From assembly GCA_016193565.1 (NCBI GenBank), contig JACPRY010000052.1, positions 1,686 to 36,896 of the forward strand: a stretch of 35,211 nucleotides of DNA, in the 5' to 3' direction. Below the pieces are notes generated by a model, which was not told the origin of the DNA, did no database searches, and was given only the letters and a program-made list of their open reading frames with translations. The stretch comes from Armatimonadota bacterium. GTDB taxonomy: Bacteria; Sysuimicrobiota; Sysuimicrobiia; Sysuimicrobiales; Kaftiobacteriaceae. Position numbers and translations under genes: made by a program. Of this stretch, positions 16,897 through 25,020 are shown in pieces. The stretch's first letter is position 1; each line of letters starts with the position of its first letter.

Positions 16897-16905
16897 GGTG
16901 GGGGG

Positions 16906-17115
16906 ATGGAGTACCGTGGAAAGGTGAAGTGGTTCAATCCTGAAAAAGGCTACGGCTTCATCGCTCGAGACGACGGTCGCGACGTCTTCGTCCATTACTC
17001 TGCGATTCAGATGGAAGGGTTCAAGACGCTGGAAGAGGGGATGCCTGTCGAGTTCGACATTGTCGAAGGTGCCCGGGGTCCTCAGGCGGCCAACGTGGTG
17101 AAAGCAACGGAATAG
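16906..17115 (+). CDS. Cold-shock protein (CspA family)
   Basis: 69 aa, a single cold-shock OB fold. RNP1 is KGYGFIAR (about residues 14-21) and RNP2 is DVFVHYSAI; the N-terminus [11 protein letters not shown] is canonical. It binds single-stranded RNA/DNA and acts as an RNA chaperone. ATG 16906 is favoured by the very strong GGAGGAGGG just upstream; longer in-frame starts lie inside dgt and are rejected. The stop is followed by a good intrinsic terminator. Confidence 0.95.
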   Translation: MEYRGKVKWFNPEKGYGFIARDDGRDVFVHYSAIQMEGFKTLEEGMPVEFDIVEGARGPQAANVVKATE

Positions 17116-17130
17116 CGCTCGTGCGCATCC

Positions 17131-17170
17131 CGCCCCGGCGTCCAACACTCCGCCGGGGCGATTCGTGTTT
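17131..17170 (+). terminator. Intrinsic terminator after the cold-shock gene
   Basis: CGCCCCGGCG (17131-17140) and CGCCGGGGCG (17151-17160) form a perfect 10-bp GC stem with a 10-nt loop, followed by ATTCGTGTTT. This is the one conventional unique-sequence terminator between + strand genes in the first 30 kb, in contrast to the tandem-repeat hairpins elsewhere. Confidence 0.75.
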
Positions 17171-17190
17171 GAATAGCGGAGGGAGTTGTA

Positions 17191-17784
17191 GTGAAGCGAG
17201 CCCGGAGGGACCCGCTGCAAGTCATCGTGCAGGGCAAGCACCTCGACGTCACGCCGGCGCTGCGCGAGTACGCGCAAGAGAAGGTCGGTAAGATTTCCCG
17301 CTACTTCGACCAGGTGCAGGAAGCGCAGGTGGTGCTGAGCGTCGAGCGCCGCGACAGCGTGGGCAAAGCCCAGGTCGTCGAGGTGACGGTCTGGGGCGAC
17401 GGGCTCGTGCTGCGAGGCGAGGAAGCCTCGCAGGATATGTACGCATCGATCGATCTGGTTTTCGACAAACTCCGGAAGCAGATCGAAAAGTACCGCAGCA
17501 AACTCATTGAACGCCGGCGTATCACTGAGTCCCGCCGGAAAGATCGGTTCGCCGCCAGCGCGCGCGAGGCTGAGCGGCGGGCGGGAACGCCTGCGCAGCC
17601 CGAGTCGCCCATCGTCAGGACGAAGCGGTTTGCGATGAAGCCGATGACGCCGGATGAGGCCGTGATGCAGATGGATCTCCTCGGCCACGACTTCTTCGTG
17701 TTCCGGAACTCGGGGACGATGGAAGTGAACGTGGTCTATCGAAGAACCGACGGGAAGTATGGATTGATCGAGCCGGACGCCTAA
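17191..17784 (+). CDS. hpf: Ribosome hibernation promoting factor, long form
   Basis: 197 aa from GTG 17191 with GGAGGGAG upstream. The N-terminal S30AE domain (about residues 8-110, VQGKHLDVTPALREYAQEKVGKISRYFD and DMYASIDLVFDKLRKQIEKYRSKL) is followed by a variable linker. The C-terminal dimerisation domain of long HPF spans about residues 138-197 (VRTKRFAMKPMTPDEAVMQMDLLGHDFFVFRNS... VVYRRTDGKYGLIEP). Long HPF dimerises 70S ribosomes into 100S particles in slow growth and is typical of Bacillota, Actinomycetota and other non-gammaproteobacterial groups. It stands upstream of an unknown gene and secA; hpf-secA-prfB order is common in Bacillota. Confidence 0.95.
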   Translation: MKRARRDPLQVIVQGKHLDVTPALREYAQEKVGKISRYFDQVQEAQVVLSVERRDSVGKAQVVEVTVWGDGLVLRGEEASQDMYASIDLVFDKLRKQIEKYRSKLIERRRITESRRKDRFAASAREAERRAGTPAQPESPIVRTKRFAMKPMTPDEAVMQMDLLGHDFFVFRNSGTMEVNVVYRRTDGKYGLIEPDA

Positions 17785-17794
17785 TGAGGACAGA

Positions 17795-17864
17795 CGGGAA
17801 CCGGGAACCGGGAACGGGGAACGGTCAAGACACGCAGGTACGGTTCCCGGTTCCCCGTTCCCGG
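17795..17864 (+). repeat. Inverted tandem-repeat hairpin 7 (unit GGGAACC/GGGAACG)
   Basis: Four 7-mers at 17795-17824 face CGGTTCCCGGTTCCCCG... at 17841-17864, with a loop of about 16 nt. It starts 11 nt after the hpf stop and fills most of the gap to the next gene. Left and right arms differ mainly at the C/G junction base of each unit. Confidence 0.85.
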
Positions 17865-17889
17865 ATTCCATAGGTTCGGGGGGCAGAGG

Positions 17890-18543
17890 GTGGCGGGGGA
17901 GGGCGGGGATAGGTCTGTGGCGGAGGCGGCGGAAGCCGTCGTGCGGCGGCTGCGCGGTGTGCAGGCCGTGCGCGTGGAGACCGATGATAACGGCGGGATC
18001 CGGTACGTGCACGTGCTCGGCGGACCGCAGCGCAGCCCAAAGGTCATCGCCGTCGACGTTGTCTCCGCGCTCGCGGCCGAGCTCGGGATCGAGCTCGAGC
18101 CGCGCCAGGTGCGGGTCGCCGCGCAGCAGCGGACGGAGGAGCCGAAACTCTCCGAGCCCGGGCGCATGAAGTTCGTGGGTCTGAGTGTCTCGGTGATCCG
18201 GAACTCCGCCGAGGTGAAAGTCCACCTGGAAGAATCCGGGCTGGTCTACGAAGGGATCGCGACCGGACCGCACCACACCCGCACCAGGCTGGAACTCGTC
18301 GCCGACGCCGCGCTGAGAGCTGTGGAGATTTACCTTCGGGCCGAACGGCTCTTCATGCTGGAGGGCCTCAGCACGTCAAAGGTGGGTGGGCGTGAGATCG
18401 TCGTCGTGGTGGTCTCGTTCCCTGGACGCGAAGAAGAGGTCCTGACCGGCGCCTCGCTCATTCGCGATGATCCGCGCGAAGCCGTTGTGCGCGCCGTGCT
18501 CGACGCCCTGAATCGCCCTGTCTCCTGGCTGGCCGCCCGCTAA
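17890..18543 (+). CDS. Conserved-looking protein of unknown function between hpf and secA
   Basis: 217 aa, soluble, no signal peptide or membrane segment. The N-terminal half (about residues 10-80) has an alternating strand/helix pattern ([36 protein letters not shown]). The C-terminal half (about 95-215) reads like an alpha/beta domain, with [28 protein letters not shown], then EIVVVVVSF, and a last segment [16 protein letters not shown]. The G-x-A-x-GP turn followed by a helix is reminiscent of the LeuA regulatory-domain fold, but I do not assign it. The start is GTG 17890; GTG 17917 is an alternative. It forms its own unit between hairpins 7 and 8. Coding is well supported by codon pattern and length. 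Confidence 0.7.
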   Translation: MAGEGGDRSVAEAAEAVVRRLRGVQAVRVETDDNGGIRYVHVLGGPQRSPKVIAVDVVSALAAELGIELEPRQVRVAAQQRTEEPKLSEPGRMKFVGLSVSVIRNSAEVKVHLEESGLVYEGIATGPHHTRTRLELVADAALRAVEIYLRAERLFMLEGLSTSKVGGREIVVVVVSFPGREEEVLTGASLIRDDPREAVVRAVLDALNRPVSWLAAR

Positions 18544-18546
18544 CTA

Positions 18547-18627
18547 CCGGGAACGGGGAACTGGGAACGGGGAACGGACAACATCGAAGCGTCGTTACCG
18601 TTCCCCGTTCGCCGTTCCCGGTTCCCG
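18547..18627 (+). repeat. Inverted tandem-repeat hairpin 8 (unit GGGAACG)
   Basis: The left arm (18547-18577, four GGGAAC-G/C/T units) and right arm (18598-18627) can pair over 30 nt with only three mismatches and a loop of about 20 nt. It begins four bases after the preceding stop and ends 17 nt before the extended -10 of secA. Confidence 0.88.
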
Positions 18628-18643
18628 TCAGTTTTTAGTGGGG

Positions 18644-18662
18644 TGCTATAATACGTCCGTTA
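18644..18662 (+). promoter_or_regulatory. Extended -10 promoter of secA, probably leaderless
   Basis: TGC followed by a perfect TATAAT (18647-18652) is an extended -10 element. The secA ATG begins at 18662, 9 nt after the hexamer, so transcription should start at or just before the AUG. No Shine-Dalgarno fits between. An alternative upstream start (18638) would place the promoter inside the gene and is rejected. Confidence 0.65.
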
Positions 18663-21313
18663 TGGCCAACTTATTCGCGCGGCTGCTCGGGGATCCTAAT
18701 ACCCGCGAGACCCGCCGTCTCCAGCCGCTCGTCGACGCCGCCAACGCGTTCGAGCCCCAGCTGAGCACACTCTCGGACAGCGACCTCGCCGGGAAGACCG
18801 CGGGGTTCAAGGAACGGCTCGCCGCCGGGGAGACCCTTGAGGACATCCTGCCCGAGGCCTTCGCCGTCGTCCGCGAGGCCAGCGCTCGCACGATCGGGCT
18901 GCGGCACTTCGACGTGCAGCTGCTCGGCGGCATCGTGCTCCATCAGGGCAAGATCGCCGAAATGAAGACCGGCGAAGGCAAGACGCTCGTCGCCACCCTG
19001 CCGATCTACCTCAACGCGCTCACCGGCAAGGGCGTGCACCTCGTCACCGTCAACGATTATCTGTCCCGCCGCGACGCCGGCTGGATGGGACCCATCTACC
19101 GGTTTCTGGGGCTATCCGTCAGCACCATCGGCCACGAGTTCAGCGGGATGTACGATCCTGCATACAGCGATCCGCACCCGCACGCCGACGACCGCCTCAA
19201 TCACTTCCGGCCCGTCTCCCGCAAAGAAGCCTATGCGGCCGATATCACCTACGGCACCGTGAACGAGTTCGGCTTCGACTACCTGCGCGATAACATGGCC
19301 CTGCGGGTGGAGGATCTGGTCCACCGGGACCTCGTCTACGGCATCGTGGACGAGGTGGACTTCATCCTGATTGACGAGGCGCGGACTCCGCTCATCATCT
19401 CCGGGATGATCGACCAATCGACCAAGAAGTACTACGACTTCGCGCGGCTTGTGCAGCGGCTCCACTCGGGGCAAGACTATGCGGTCGATGAGAAGCTCAA
19501 GTCGGCGACGCTCACCGAAGCCGGCATCGCGTCGGTGGAGCGGCAGCTGGGAATCGAGAACCTGGCGGACATCGAGCACGTCGACATGATGCACCACATC
19601 CAGCAGGGGCTGCGCGCACAGGCCGCGTTCAAGCGCGACGTAGACTATGTCGTGAAGGACGGGCAGGTCATCATCGTCGACGAGTTCACCGGCCGCCTGA
19701 TGTTCGGGCGGCGGTACTCGGATGGGCTCCACCAGGCGATTGAGGCCAAAGAGAACGTGAAGATCGAGCGCGAGAGCCAGACCCTTGCGACGATTACCCT
19801 GCAGAACTACTTTCGCATGTACGGGAAGCTCGCCGGCATGACCGGCACGGCGAAGACCGAGGAAGAGGAATTGCTGAAGATCTACAATCTTCCGGTCGTC
19901 ATCGTTCCGACGCACCGGCCGATGATCCGCGAAGACCACGCCGACCTCATCTACAAGACGGAGAAGGCGAAGATGCGGGCCGTCGTCGCGGAGATCGAGG
20001 AATGGTACAAGCAGGGGCGTCCGGTCCTCGTCGGCACGCGCTCAATCGAGAAGAACGAACAGCTCGGCGCGGCGCTGGCGCGCCGGGGCATCAAGCACGA
20101 GATCCTCAATGCGAAGCAGCACGAACGCGAGGCGGAGATCATCTCCCAGGCCGGACGCTTCGGCGCGGTCACGATCGCCACGAACATGGCCGGTCGCGGC
20201 GTCGACATCATCCTGGGCGGCAATCCGCCGGATCAGGTAGAGGCGGACCGCGTCCGGCAGCTGAGCGGGCTGCACGTCATCGGGACGGAGCGGCACGAGG
20301 CGCGGCGGATCGATAACCAGCTTCGCGGGCGCTCGGGCCGCCAGGGGGATTCAGGCAGCTCCCGCTTCTATATCGGGCTCGACGATGAACTGATGCGTTT
20401 GTTCGCCGGACAGCGCATCGCCTCGATCATGGACCGGCTCGGCATCGAAGAGGATACGCCGATCGAGCATCCGCTGGTCACGCGCCAGATCGAGTCGGCC
20501 CAGAAGAAGGTCGAGCAATACCACTTCGATATCCGCAAGCACGTGCTGGAGTACGACGATGTGATGAACGTGCAACGGAAGGTGATCTACGGCGAGCGCC
20601 GCAAAGTCCTGCACGGGGACAGCCTCCGCGAGAACATCCTGGATATGATCGAGCGCCAGGTCCGCGCGCTCGTCGATGCCCACTGCCCCCAGGACGCGGG
20701 TCCTGAGGAGTGGGATCTGGCCGGGCTGGCCGAGGCGGCCGTGCAGTTGATCCCCGCGCTCGCTGACGTCGATGTAGGGTCGCCCTCATCCCGGGAGGGG
20801 CTTTCCGAGCAACTCGTGACGGCCGCGCTGGAAGCGTACGAACGGAAAGAGACCGAGATCGGATCCGAGCACATGCGGGAGATCGAACGGCTCGTCCTCC
20901 TGCAGAATATCGACCGGAAGTGGATCGACCACCTCTATAATATGGAAGCCCTGCGGGATGGGATCGGCCTGCGGGCCTACGCCCAGGTCAACCCTCTCAT
21001 CGAGTACCAGCGCGAGGGCTACGATCTGTTCCAGGAGATGCTGGAAGAGGTTCAGGACGAGACCGTGAGGGTGCTGTTCCACGTGCAGCTGGAAGGCGAG
21101 GCGCACCCCTTGCCCCGCCGCACATCGGTGTTCGTGCCTGGTCCCGGCACCTCCCGTGAACCCGTGGCGGTCGGATCGGGTGCATCGCCGGCTTCGTCTG
21201 GGGACGGCAAAGCCGCCGGCCAGGGTCAGCTCAAGCGGAAGATCGGCCGGAACGACCCCTGCTGGTGCGGTTCGGGCAAGAAGTACAAGAAGTGCCACGG
21301 GAAAGACGAATAG
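18662..21313 (+). CDS. secA: Preprotein translocase ATPase SecA
   Basis: 883 aa, full length; the motor that drives proteins through SecYEG. Walker A is in [15 protein letters not shown] (about residue 105), the DEAD-type Walker B is [20 protein letters not shown] (Phe where Ser is usual), and the helicase C-terminal motifs are [14 protein letters not shown] and [16 protein letters not shown] peptide-crosslinking domain, helical scaffold and the C-terminal SecC zinc site [17 protein letters not shown] are present. An insert of about 25 residues after [12 protein letters not shown] is rich in His/Asp/Pro. The SecC end means it can bind SecB or ribosomes. Its 3' end overlaps the start of lnt. 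Confidence 0.98.
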   Translation: MANLFARLLGDPNTRETRRLQPLVDAANAFEPQLSTLSDSDLAGKTAGFKERLAAGETLEDILPEAFAVVREASARTIGLRHFDVQLLGGIVLHQGKIAEMKTGEGKTLVATLPIYLNALTGKGVHLVTVNDYLSRRDAGWMGPIYRFLGLSVSTIGHEFSGMYDPAYSDPHPHADDRLNHFRPVSRKEAYAADITYGTVNEFGFDYLRDNMALRVEDLVHRDLVYGIVDEVDFILIDEARTPLIISGMIDQSTKKYYDFARLVQRLHSGQDYAVDEKLKSATLTEAGIASVERQLGIENLADIEHVDMMHHIQQGLRAQAAFKRDVDYVVKDGQVIIVDEFTGRLMFGRRYSDGLHQAIEAKENVKIERESQTLATITLQNYFRMYGKLAGMTGTAKTEEEELLKIYNLPVVIVPTHRPMIREDHADLIYKTEKAKMRAVVAEIEEWYKQGRPVLVGTRSIEKNEQLGAALARRGIKHEILNAKQHEREAEIISQAGRFGAVTIATNMAGRGVDIILGGNPPDQVEADRVRQLSGLHVIGTERHEARRIDNQLRGRSGRQGDSGSSRFYIGLDDELMRLFAGQRIASIMDRLGIEEDTPIEHPLVTRQIESAQKKVEQYHFDIRKHVLEYDDVMNVQRKVIYGERRKVLHGDSLRENILDMIERQVRALVDAHCPQDAGPEEWDLAGLAEAAVQLIPALADVDVGSPSSREGLSEQLVTAALEAYERKETEIGSEHMREIERLVLLQNIDRKWIDHLYNMEALRDGIGLRAYAQVNPLIEYQREGYDLFQEMLEEVQDETVRVLFHVQLEGEAHPLPRRTSVFVPGPGTSREPVAVGSGASPASSGDGKAAGQGQLKRKIGRNDPCWCGSGKKYKKCHGKDE

Positions 21314-23037
21314 CAGGTAGGCTGTTCCTCGCAGGTCTTTCCGGCGTGTTGTTTGCGCTGTCGTTTCCGCCCGCGGATCTCGGCGTGCTTGCGTGGGTCG
21401 CCCTCGTCCCGCTACTGTTGAGCATCCACGATCTTGAGCCGAAGCAGACCCTTCGTCTCGGCTTCCTCGGCGGATTCATTGGGTTCTTCCTCGTCGTCTC
21501 CTGGATCCGGGTCTACGGCCTTCCGGTCTGGCTGCTGCTCAGCGCGTATCTTGCGCTGCAGTGCGGGGCGTTTGCGGGCGCGCACCGGTGGATCGCGCAG
21601 GGACGTTCGCCGTGGGTGGGGGTCGCGTCCGTGCCGCTCTTGTGGACGTCGCTGGAGTTCCTGCGCTCCATCGGACCGTTTGGATTTCCGTGGGCGCTGC
21701 TCGGTGTAACCCAACATGCCTTTCTGCCAGCGATCCAAGTGGCGCGGATCGCCGGAGTGTTCGGCGTGTCGTTTCTGGTGTCGCTCGGCAGCGCGTTCGT
21801 CTTCGCCGTGTTGCAGAGACGACTCTTCGCCGCCGCGGTCCCGGCGGCACTGATTGCGCTGGCGGTCGCGTGGGGTGGAAGACAGATCGACCCCGTTCCC
21901 GCAGCCTCCCTGCAGGTCGCAGCCGTTCAGCCCAACATCGCCCAGGGGGCCAAGTTCGATCCGTCGCACGCGCGAGAGATCATGGTGGGCCTCGAGCAGC
22001 TGGTCCGCCGGGCTTCGAAACAGAATCCCAAGCTGGTCATCTTTCCAGAAACCGCCGTGCCCGTGAATCTGTTCGGACCGGGCGGTGTGCTCCCTGAGGT
22101 CGGACGGTGGGCGAATGCCGCGCGAATGACTGTGATCGCCAGCAGTCTCGAGAACGGCGAGTCGAACACGGCGGTCGCCGTCGCCCCATCGGGGCAGGCC
22201 ACCGATCGTTATGACAAAGTCCGCCTGGTTGCCTTCGGCGAGGCTGGCATCCGGCCAGGCAATCAGCACAAACCCCTGTGGACGCCGGAAGGCCGGGTCG
22301 GCATCGCGATCTGCTTTGAGTCAATCTTTCCTGATGTCGCGCGGACGTTGACAAGGAACGGCGCCGAGATCCTGGCGGTGATCACGAATGACGGCGTGAT
22401 CGCCACGAACTCGCCGGTAGATCGCTGGGCGGGCCCGGAACAGCACGCAGCGCACGCCGTGTTTCGCGCCGTCGAAACCGGCCAGTGGGTGATCCGCGCG
22501 GCTAATATCGGCCTCACCCAGATCATCGACCCAGCGGGACGGATCCGCGCCGCGTTGCCGCGGGGACAGGCAGACGTACTCGCCGGTCGAGTCGCGATGG
22601 TCCGTGCCCCCACGCCTTATGCGGCTCGCGGAGACGTGTTTGCGTGGGCCGCGCTTATCGTGACCGGTATCGTTGCGCTTCCCCGCGCTATCCCGTGGCT
22701 CGCCGCTCGATCGCGGGAGCAAGTCTTTCAGCAGGCGGCGGCAGCGACCGCATTGCCGGCGCTCGCAACGTGGCTGTTGCTTCACTCACGGGCACCGTCG
22801 TGGTTATGGGTTGGAGTGCTGCTGACCTTTGCGGCGATCTTCAGCGTGCTGCGGCGGCCTGAGAGGGGATTCCGATCATCCTCATCGCGCCTGGAACCGG
22901 CTGGCAGCGCTTCGCGCTCGCACAGCTCATCGTTGCCGTGGCAGTGGAGGGCTGGCTGCGGGGCTACGCATTCTCCGCGCTCGCAGAGTCGCTGGGTACG
23001 GGGTGGGCGATTGCTCTGGCCACGTTCCTGGGCATGA
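21292..23037 (+). CDS. lnt: Apolipoprotein N-acyltransferase, with unusual C-terminal extension
   Basis: About 580 aa. Six or so N-terminal membrane helices precede a nitrilase-fold domain (about residues 200-440) with the complete Glu-Lys-Cys triad: [20 protein letters not shown], and [10 protein letters not shown]. Lnt adds the third acyl chain to lipoproteins. GTG 21292 or ATG 21265 are possible starts; both overlap the secA end. The Lnt core ends near nucleotide 22690. Beyond it come two more hydrophobic segments (about 22740-22850) and then a low-complexity Ser/Arg tail to the stop at 23037. The tail looks like out-of-frame reading of the CPBP-like sequence in the overlapping frame, so a frameshift near 22862-22870 is likely. 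Confidence 0.88.
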   Translation: MPRERRIAGRLFLAGLSGVLFALSFPPADLGVLAWVALVPLLLSIHDLEPKQTLRLGFLGGFIGFFLVVSWIRVYGLPVWLLLSAYLALQCGAFAGAHRWIAQGRSPWVGVASVPLLWTSLEFLRSIGPFGFPWALLGVTQHAFLPAIQVARIAGVFGVSFLVSLGSAFVFAVLQRRLFAAAVPAALIALAVAWGGRQIDPVPAASLQVAAVQPNIAQGAKFDPSHAREIMVGLEQLVRRASKQNPKLVIFPETAVPVNLFGPGGVLPEVGRWANAARMTVIASSLENGESNTAVAVAPSGQATDRYDKVRLVAFGEAGIRPGNQHKPLWTPEGRVGIAICFESIFPDVARTLTRNGAEILAVITNDGVIATNSPVDRWAGPEQHAAHAVFRAVETGQWVIRAANIGLTQIIDPAGRIRAALPRGQADVLAGRVAMVRAPTPYAARGDVFAWAALIVTGIVALPRAIPWLAARSREQVFQQAAAATALPALATWLLLHSRAPSWLWVGVLLTFAAIFSVLRRPERGFRSSSSRLEPAGSASRSHSSSLPWQWRAGCGATHSPRSQSRWVRGGRLLWPRSWA

Positions 23038-23195
23038 TGATGCAGACCGGGCTCCGGCCAGAAGCCTATGCGTGGGCGATGGTCACGGGCGCCGCCTTCG
23101 GTCTCATTCGCGCGAAGACCGGAAACGTGGCCGGCCTCGTCGTCGCCCACACACTGGGCAACATCCTCATGAGCGCAATCGTACCCGTCCGGTGA
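22938..23195 (+). CDS. CPBP/CAAX-protease-like C-terminal segment (frame-shifted from lnt)
   Basis: 85 aa from GTG 22938; the frame is open back to 22863, directly after a TGA, with no conventional start there. It contains [19 protein letters not shown] (compare EE-x(3)-RG of CPBP proteases), two hydrophobic helices and VVAHTLGNILM, which fits the last CPBP motif (H-x(3)-N). The first motif has VEG instead of the catalytic EE, so protease activity is doubtful. A single extra base in GAGAGGGG (22861-22868) would fuse this frame to the two hydrophobic helices at the end of lnt, giving a continuous Lnt-CPBP protein. Alternatively it is a separate short gene. Confidence 0.5.
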   Translation: MAVEGWLRGYAFSALAESLGTGWAIALATFLGMMMQTGLRPEAYAWAMVTGAAFGLIRAKTGNVAGLVVAHTLGNILMSAIVPVR

Positions 23196-23221
23196 ACGGT
23201 CTTTATCGGCATGAGAGCAAC

Positions 23222-23240
23222 TGGTACTATGATGCGGAGA
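23222..23240 (+). promoter_or_regulatory. Possible extended -10 promoter and RBS of prfB
   Basis: TGG-TACTAT (23222-23230) resembles the other extended -10 elements in the window. GGAG (23236-23239) precedes the tandem ATG codons at 23243 and 23246. Confidence 0.4.
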
Positions 23241-23242
23241 CG

Positions 23243-24347
23243 ATGATGACCATTGACGAAGTCAAATCACTGATCGAGGCAGACCGTACACGTCTTGCAG
23301 AGATCGGGAGGCATCTTTGACCTCCCTACCCAACAGGCCCGCATCATCGCGCTGGAGGAGCGCATGCAGCGGCCCGACCTCTGGAGCAATCCTGAAGAGG
23401 CCAAGCGGGTCGGGCAGGAACTGAGCGGCCTGCGCAGCCAGGTCGAGCGACTCACCACGCTGTCCCGTCAGATCGACGATCTGATCGTGCTGGCACGCCT
23501 GGCGACCGACGATCCAGGCAGTCTCAACCCCGACGAACTCGCGACCGAAGCCCAGTCGGCACACCGGCGCATCCAGGAACTCGAGCTGATGACCCTGATG
23601 TCCGACGAGCACGACGGCAGCAACGCGATTCTCTCCATTCACGCGGGCGCCGGTGGCACCGACTCGCAGGACTGGGCGCAGATGCTGGTGCGGATGTACC
23701 TGCGCTGGGCGGAGCGCCGCGGGTTTTCTGCGGAAGTCGCCGACATGTCGCCGGGCGAAGAAGCCGGCGTGAAGAGCGCGACCCTCATCGTGAGCGCGCC
23801 CTACGCCTACGGCTACCTGAAAGGGGAGCGCGGCGTGCACCGGCTCGTCCGGCTGTCGCCGTTCGACGCGGCCCACCGGCGCCACACCTCGTTCGCGCTG
23901 GTGGACATCATTCCGGAAGTCGAAGACGTTGAGTTCCGCCTGCGCGACGAGGAACTCAAAGTCGACACCTACCGCGCCGGCGGAGCGGGCGGCCAGAACG
24001 TGAACAAGGTCGAGACCGCTGTCCGCATCACGCACCTGCCGACCGGCATCGTCGTGCAGTGTCAGAATGAGCGCTCTCAGCACGCCAACAAACTGACCGC
24101 TCTGCGCCTGCTGCGGGCGAAACTCGCTGACCTAGCGGCCGAGCAGAAGCAGCAGCGCCTGGCGGAGCTGCGCGGAGAGTACAAGGAAGCCGCCTGGGGT
24201 AATCAGATCCGGTCGTACGTGCTGCATCCCTACACGATGGTGAAAGATCACCGCACCGGGGTCGAGACCGGGGACGCGCAGTCAGTGATCGACGGCGATC
24301 TCGATCCCTTCATCGACGCCTATCTCCGCCAGCCTGCGCATGCGTAA
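23243..24347 (+). CDS. prfB: Peptide chain release factor 2 (programmed +1 frameshift)
   Basis: RF2, about 367 aa, releases finished proteins at UGA and UAA. The first frame ([20 protein letters not shown]..., 23243-23320) stops at an in-frame TGA. Skipping one base gives GACCTCCCT..., which continues to the end at 24347. The codon-recognition tripeptide SPF is in [16 protein letters not shown] and the catalytic GGQ is in [18 protein letters not shown], both intact. A TTG at 23295 would give a non-shifted but truncated protein and is rejected. The gene follows secA/lnt, and its 3' end overlaps the next gene by 8 nt. Expression should be autoregulated: low RF2 favours the shift. Confidence 0.96.
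23306..23321 (+). promoter_or_regulatory. RF2 programmed +1 frameshift site
   Basis: GGGAGG (23306-23311), a 3-nt spacer, then CTT-TGA-C (23315-23321) reproduces the classic RF2 recoding signal: an internal Shine-Dalgarno, slippery CUU, and the UGAC stop context, with the same spacing as in E. coli prfB. Confidence 0.95.
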
Positions 24348-25020
24348 GCCCGGTCTATGGATCGTCGTGCTGGCGCTCATCGCCGCGCCGTTTGTGCTGT
24401 TTCCCTCCATTGTCGGATGGCGGCTGGAGGCCGCCCTCCGCTCTGACATGCGGGCGCAGTCGGCCCGGGTCTCGCTGCGCGGCGGCCTGGGAACCTTTCG
24501 CGGGAACTTCTCGCGTCTCGCCTTCACGGTACGTGGGGGTCAGCTCGACGGCGTCCCGGTCTCGGAGATGACGGGAGAGTTTTCGCGCGTCGAACTCGAT
24601 GTTGGAGAGGTCCTCGGGCGCGGGCGGCTCGCCATCACCCGGATCGGGTCCGGCCGCGCCTCCCTCACGCTCACCGCAGACGATATCCGGCGCTACCTGG
24701 TCGACCAGAAGGGCCTCCACGGCATGGAGGTCGGTCTGGACGACGGGAAGGTGCACCTCCGCGGCAAGGTCAGGGTGCTCAACTACGAGATCGACACGGT
24801 CCTGCGGGGGCGTCTCGTCGTGGCCGACGGCCGGCGCGTGGTCATGCGTGTTGAAACCCTGGCCGTGAGCGGAGTGGCGCTGCCGCCGTCGGTCGCCGAA
24901 GCGCTGGCCGCTTCGATGAATCCCCTGCTGCGCGCCGATGATCTCCCGCTGCCGATGCGCCTGTCGGAGGTCGCCGTTGATGACGGGCGCGCCGTCGTGC
25001 AGGCGGTCGTGCCCCCGTGA
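24340..25020 (+). CDS. DUF2993 (LmeA-like) membrane-anchored protein
   Basis: 226 aa. One N-terminal hydrophobic anchor or signal (about residues 5-23, [19 protein letters not shown]) is followed by a beta-rich body of DUF2993 type ([60 protein letters not shown]). Members of this family are exported and lipid-binding-like; LmeA of mycobacteria affects lipomannan. ATG 24340 overlaps prfB, and the stop overlaps the next start (GTGA). With DUF5693 and csaB it forms an envelope gene cluster seen in several Gram-positive-type lineages. Confidence 0.7.
   Translation: MRKPGLWIVVLALIAAPFVLFPSIVGWRLEAALRSDMRAQSARVSLRGGLGTFRGNFSRLAFTVRGGQLDGVPVSEMTGEFSRVELDVGEVLGRGRLAITRIGSGRASLTLTADDIRRYLVDQKGLHGMEVGLDDGKVHLRGKVRVLNYEIDTVLRGRLVVADGRRVVMRVETLAVSGVALPPSVAEALAASMNPLLRADDLPLPMRLSEVAVDDGRAVVQAVVPP

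Noticed and set aside
16777-16905. N-terminal extension of the cold-shock protein from 16777
   Set aside because: It overlaps the dgt end, is low-complexity, and the strong Shine-Dalgarno marks ATG 16906.
23295-24347. prfB starting at TTG 23295
   Set aside because: It would discard the conserved N-terminus; the upstream frame and CTT-TGA-C site show the programmed frameshift.
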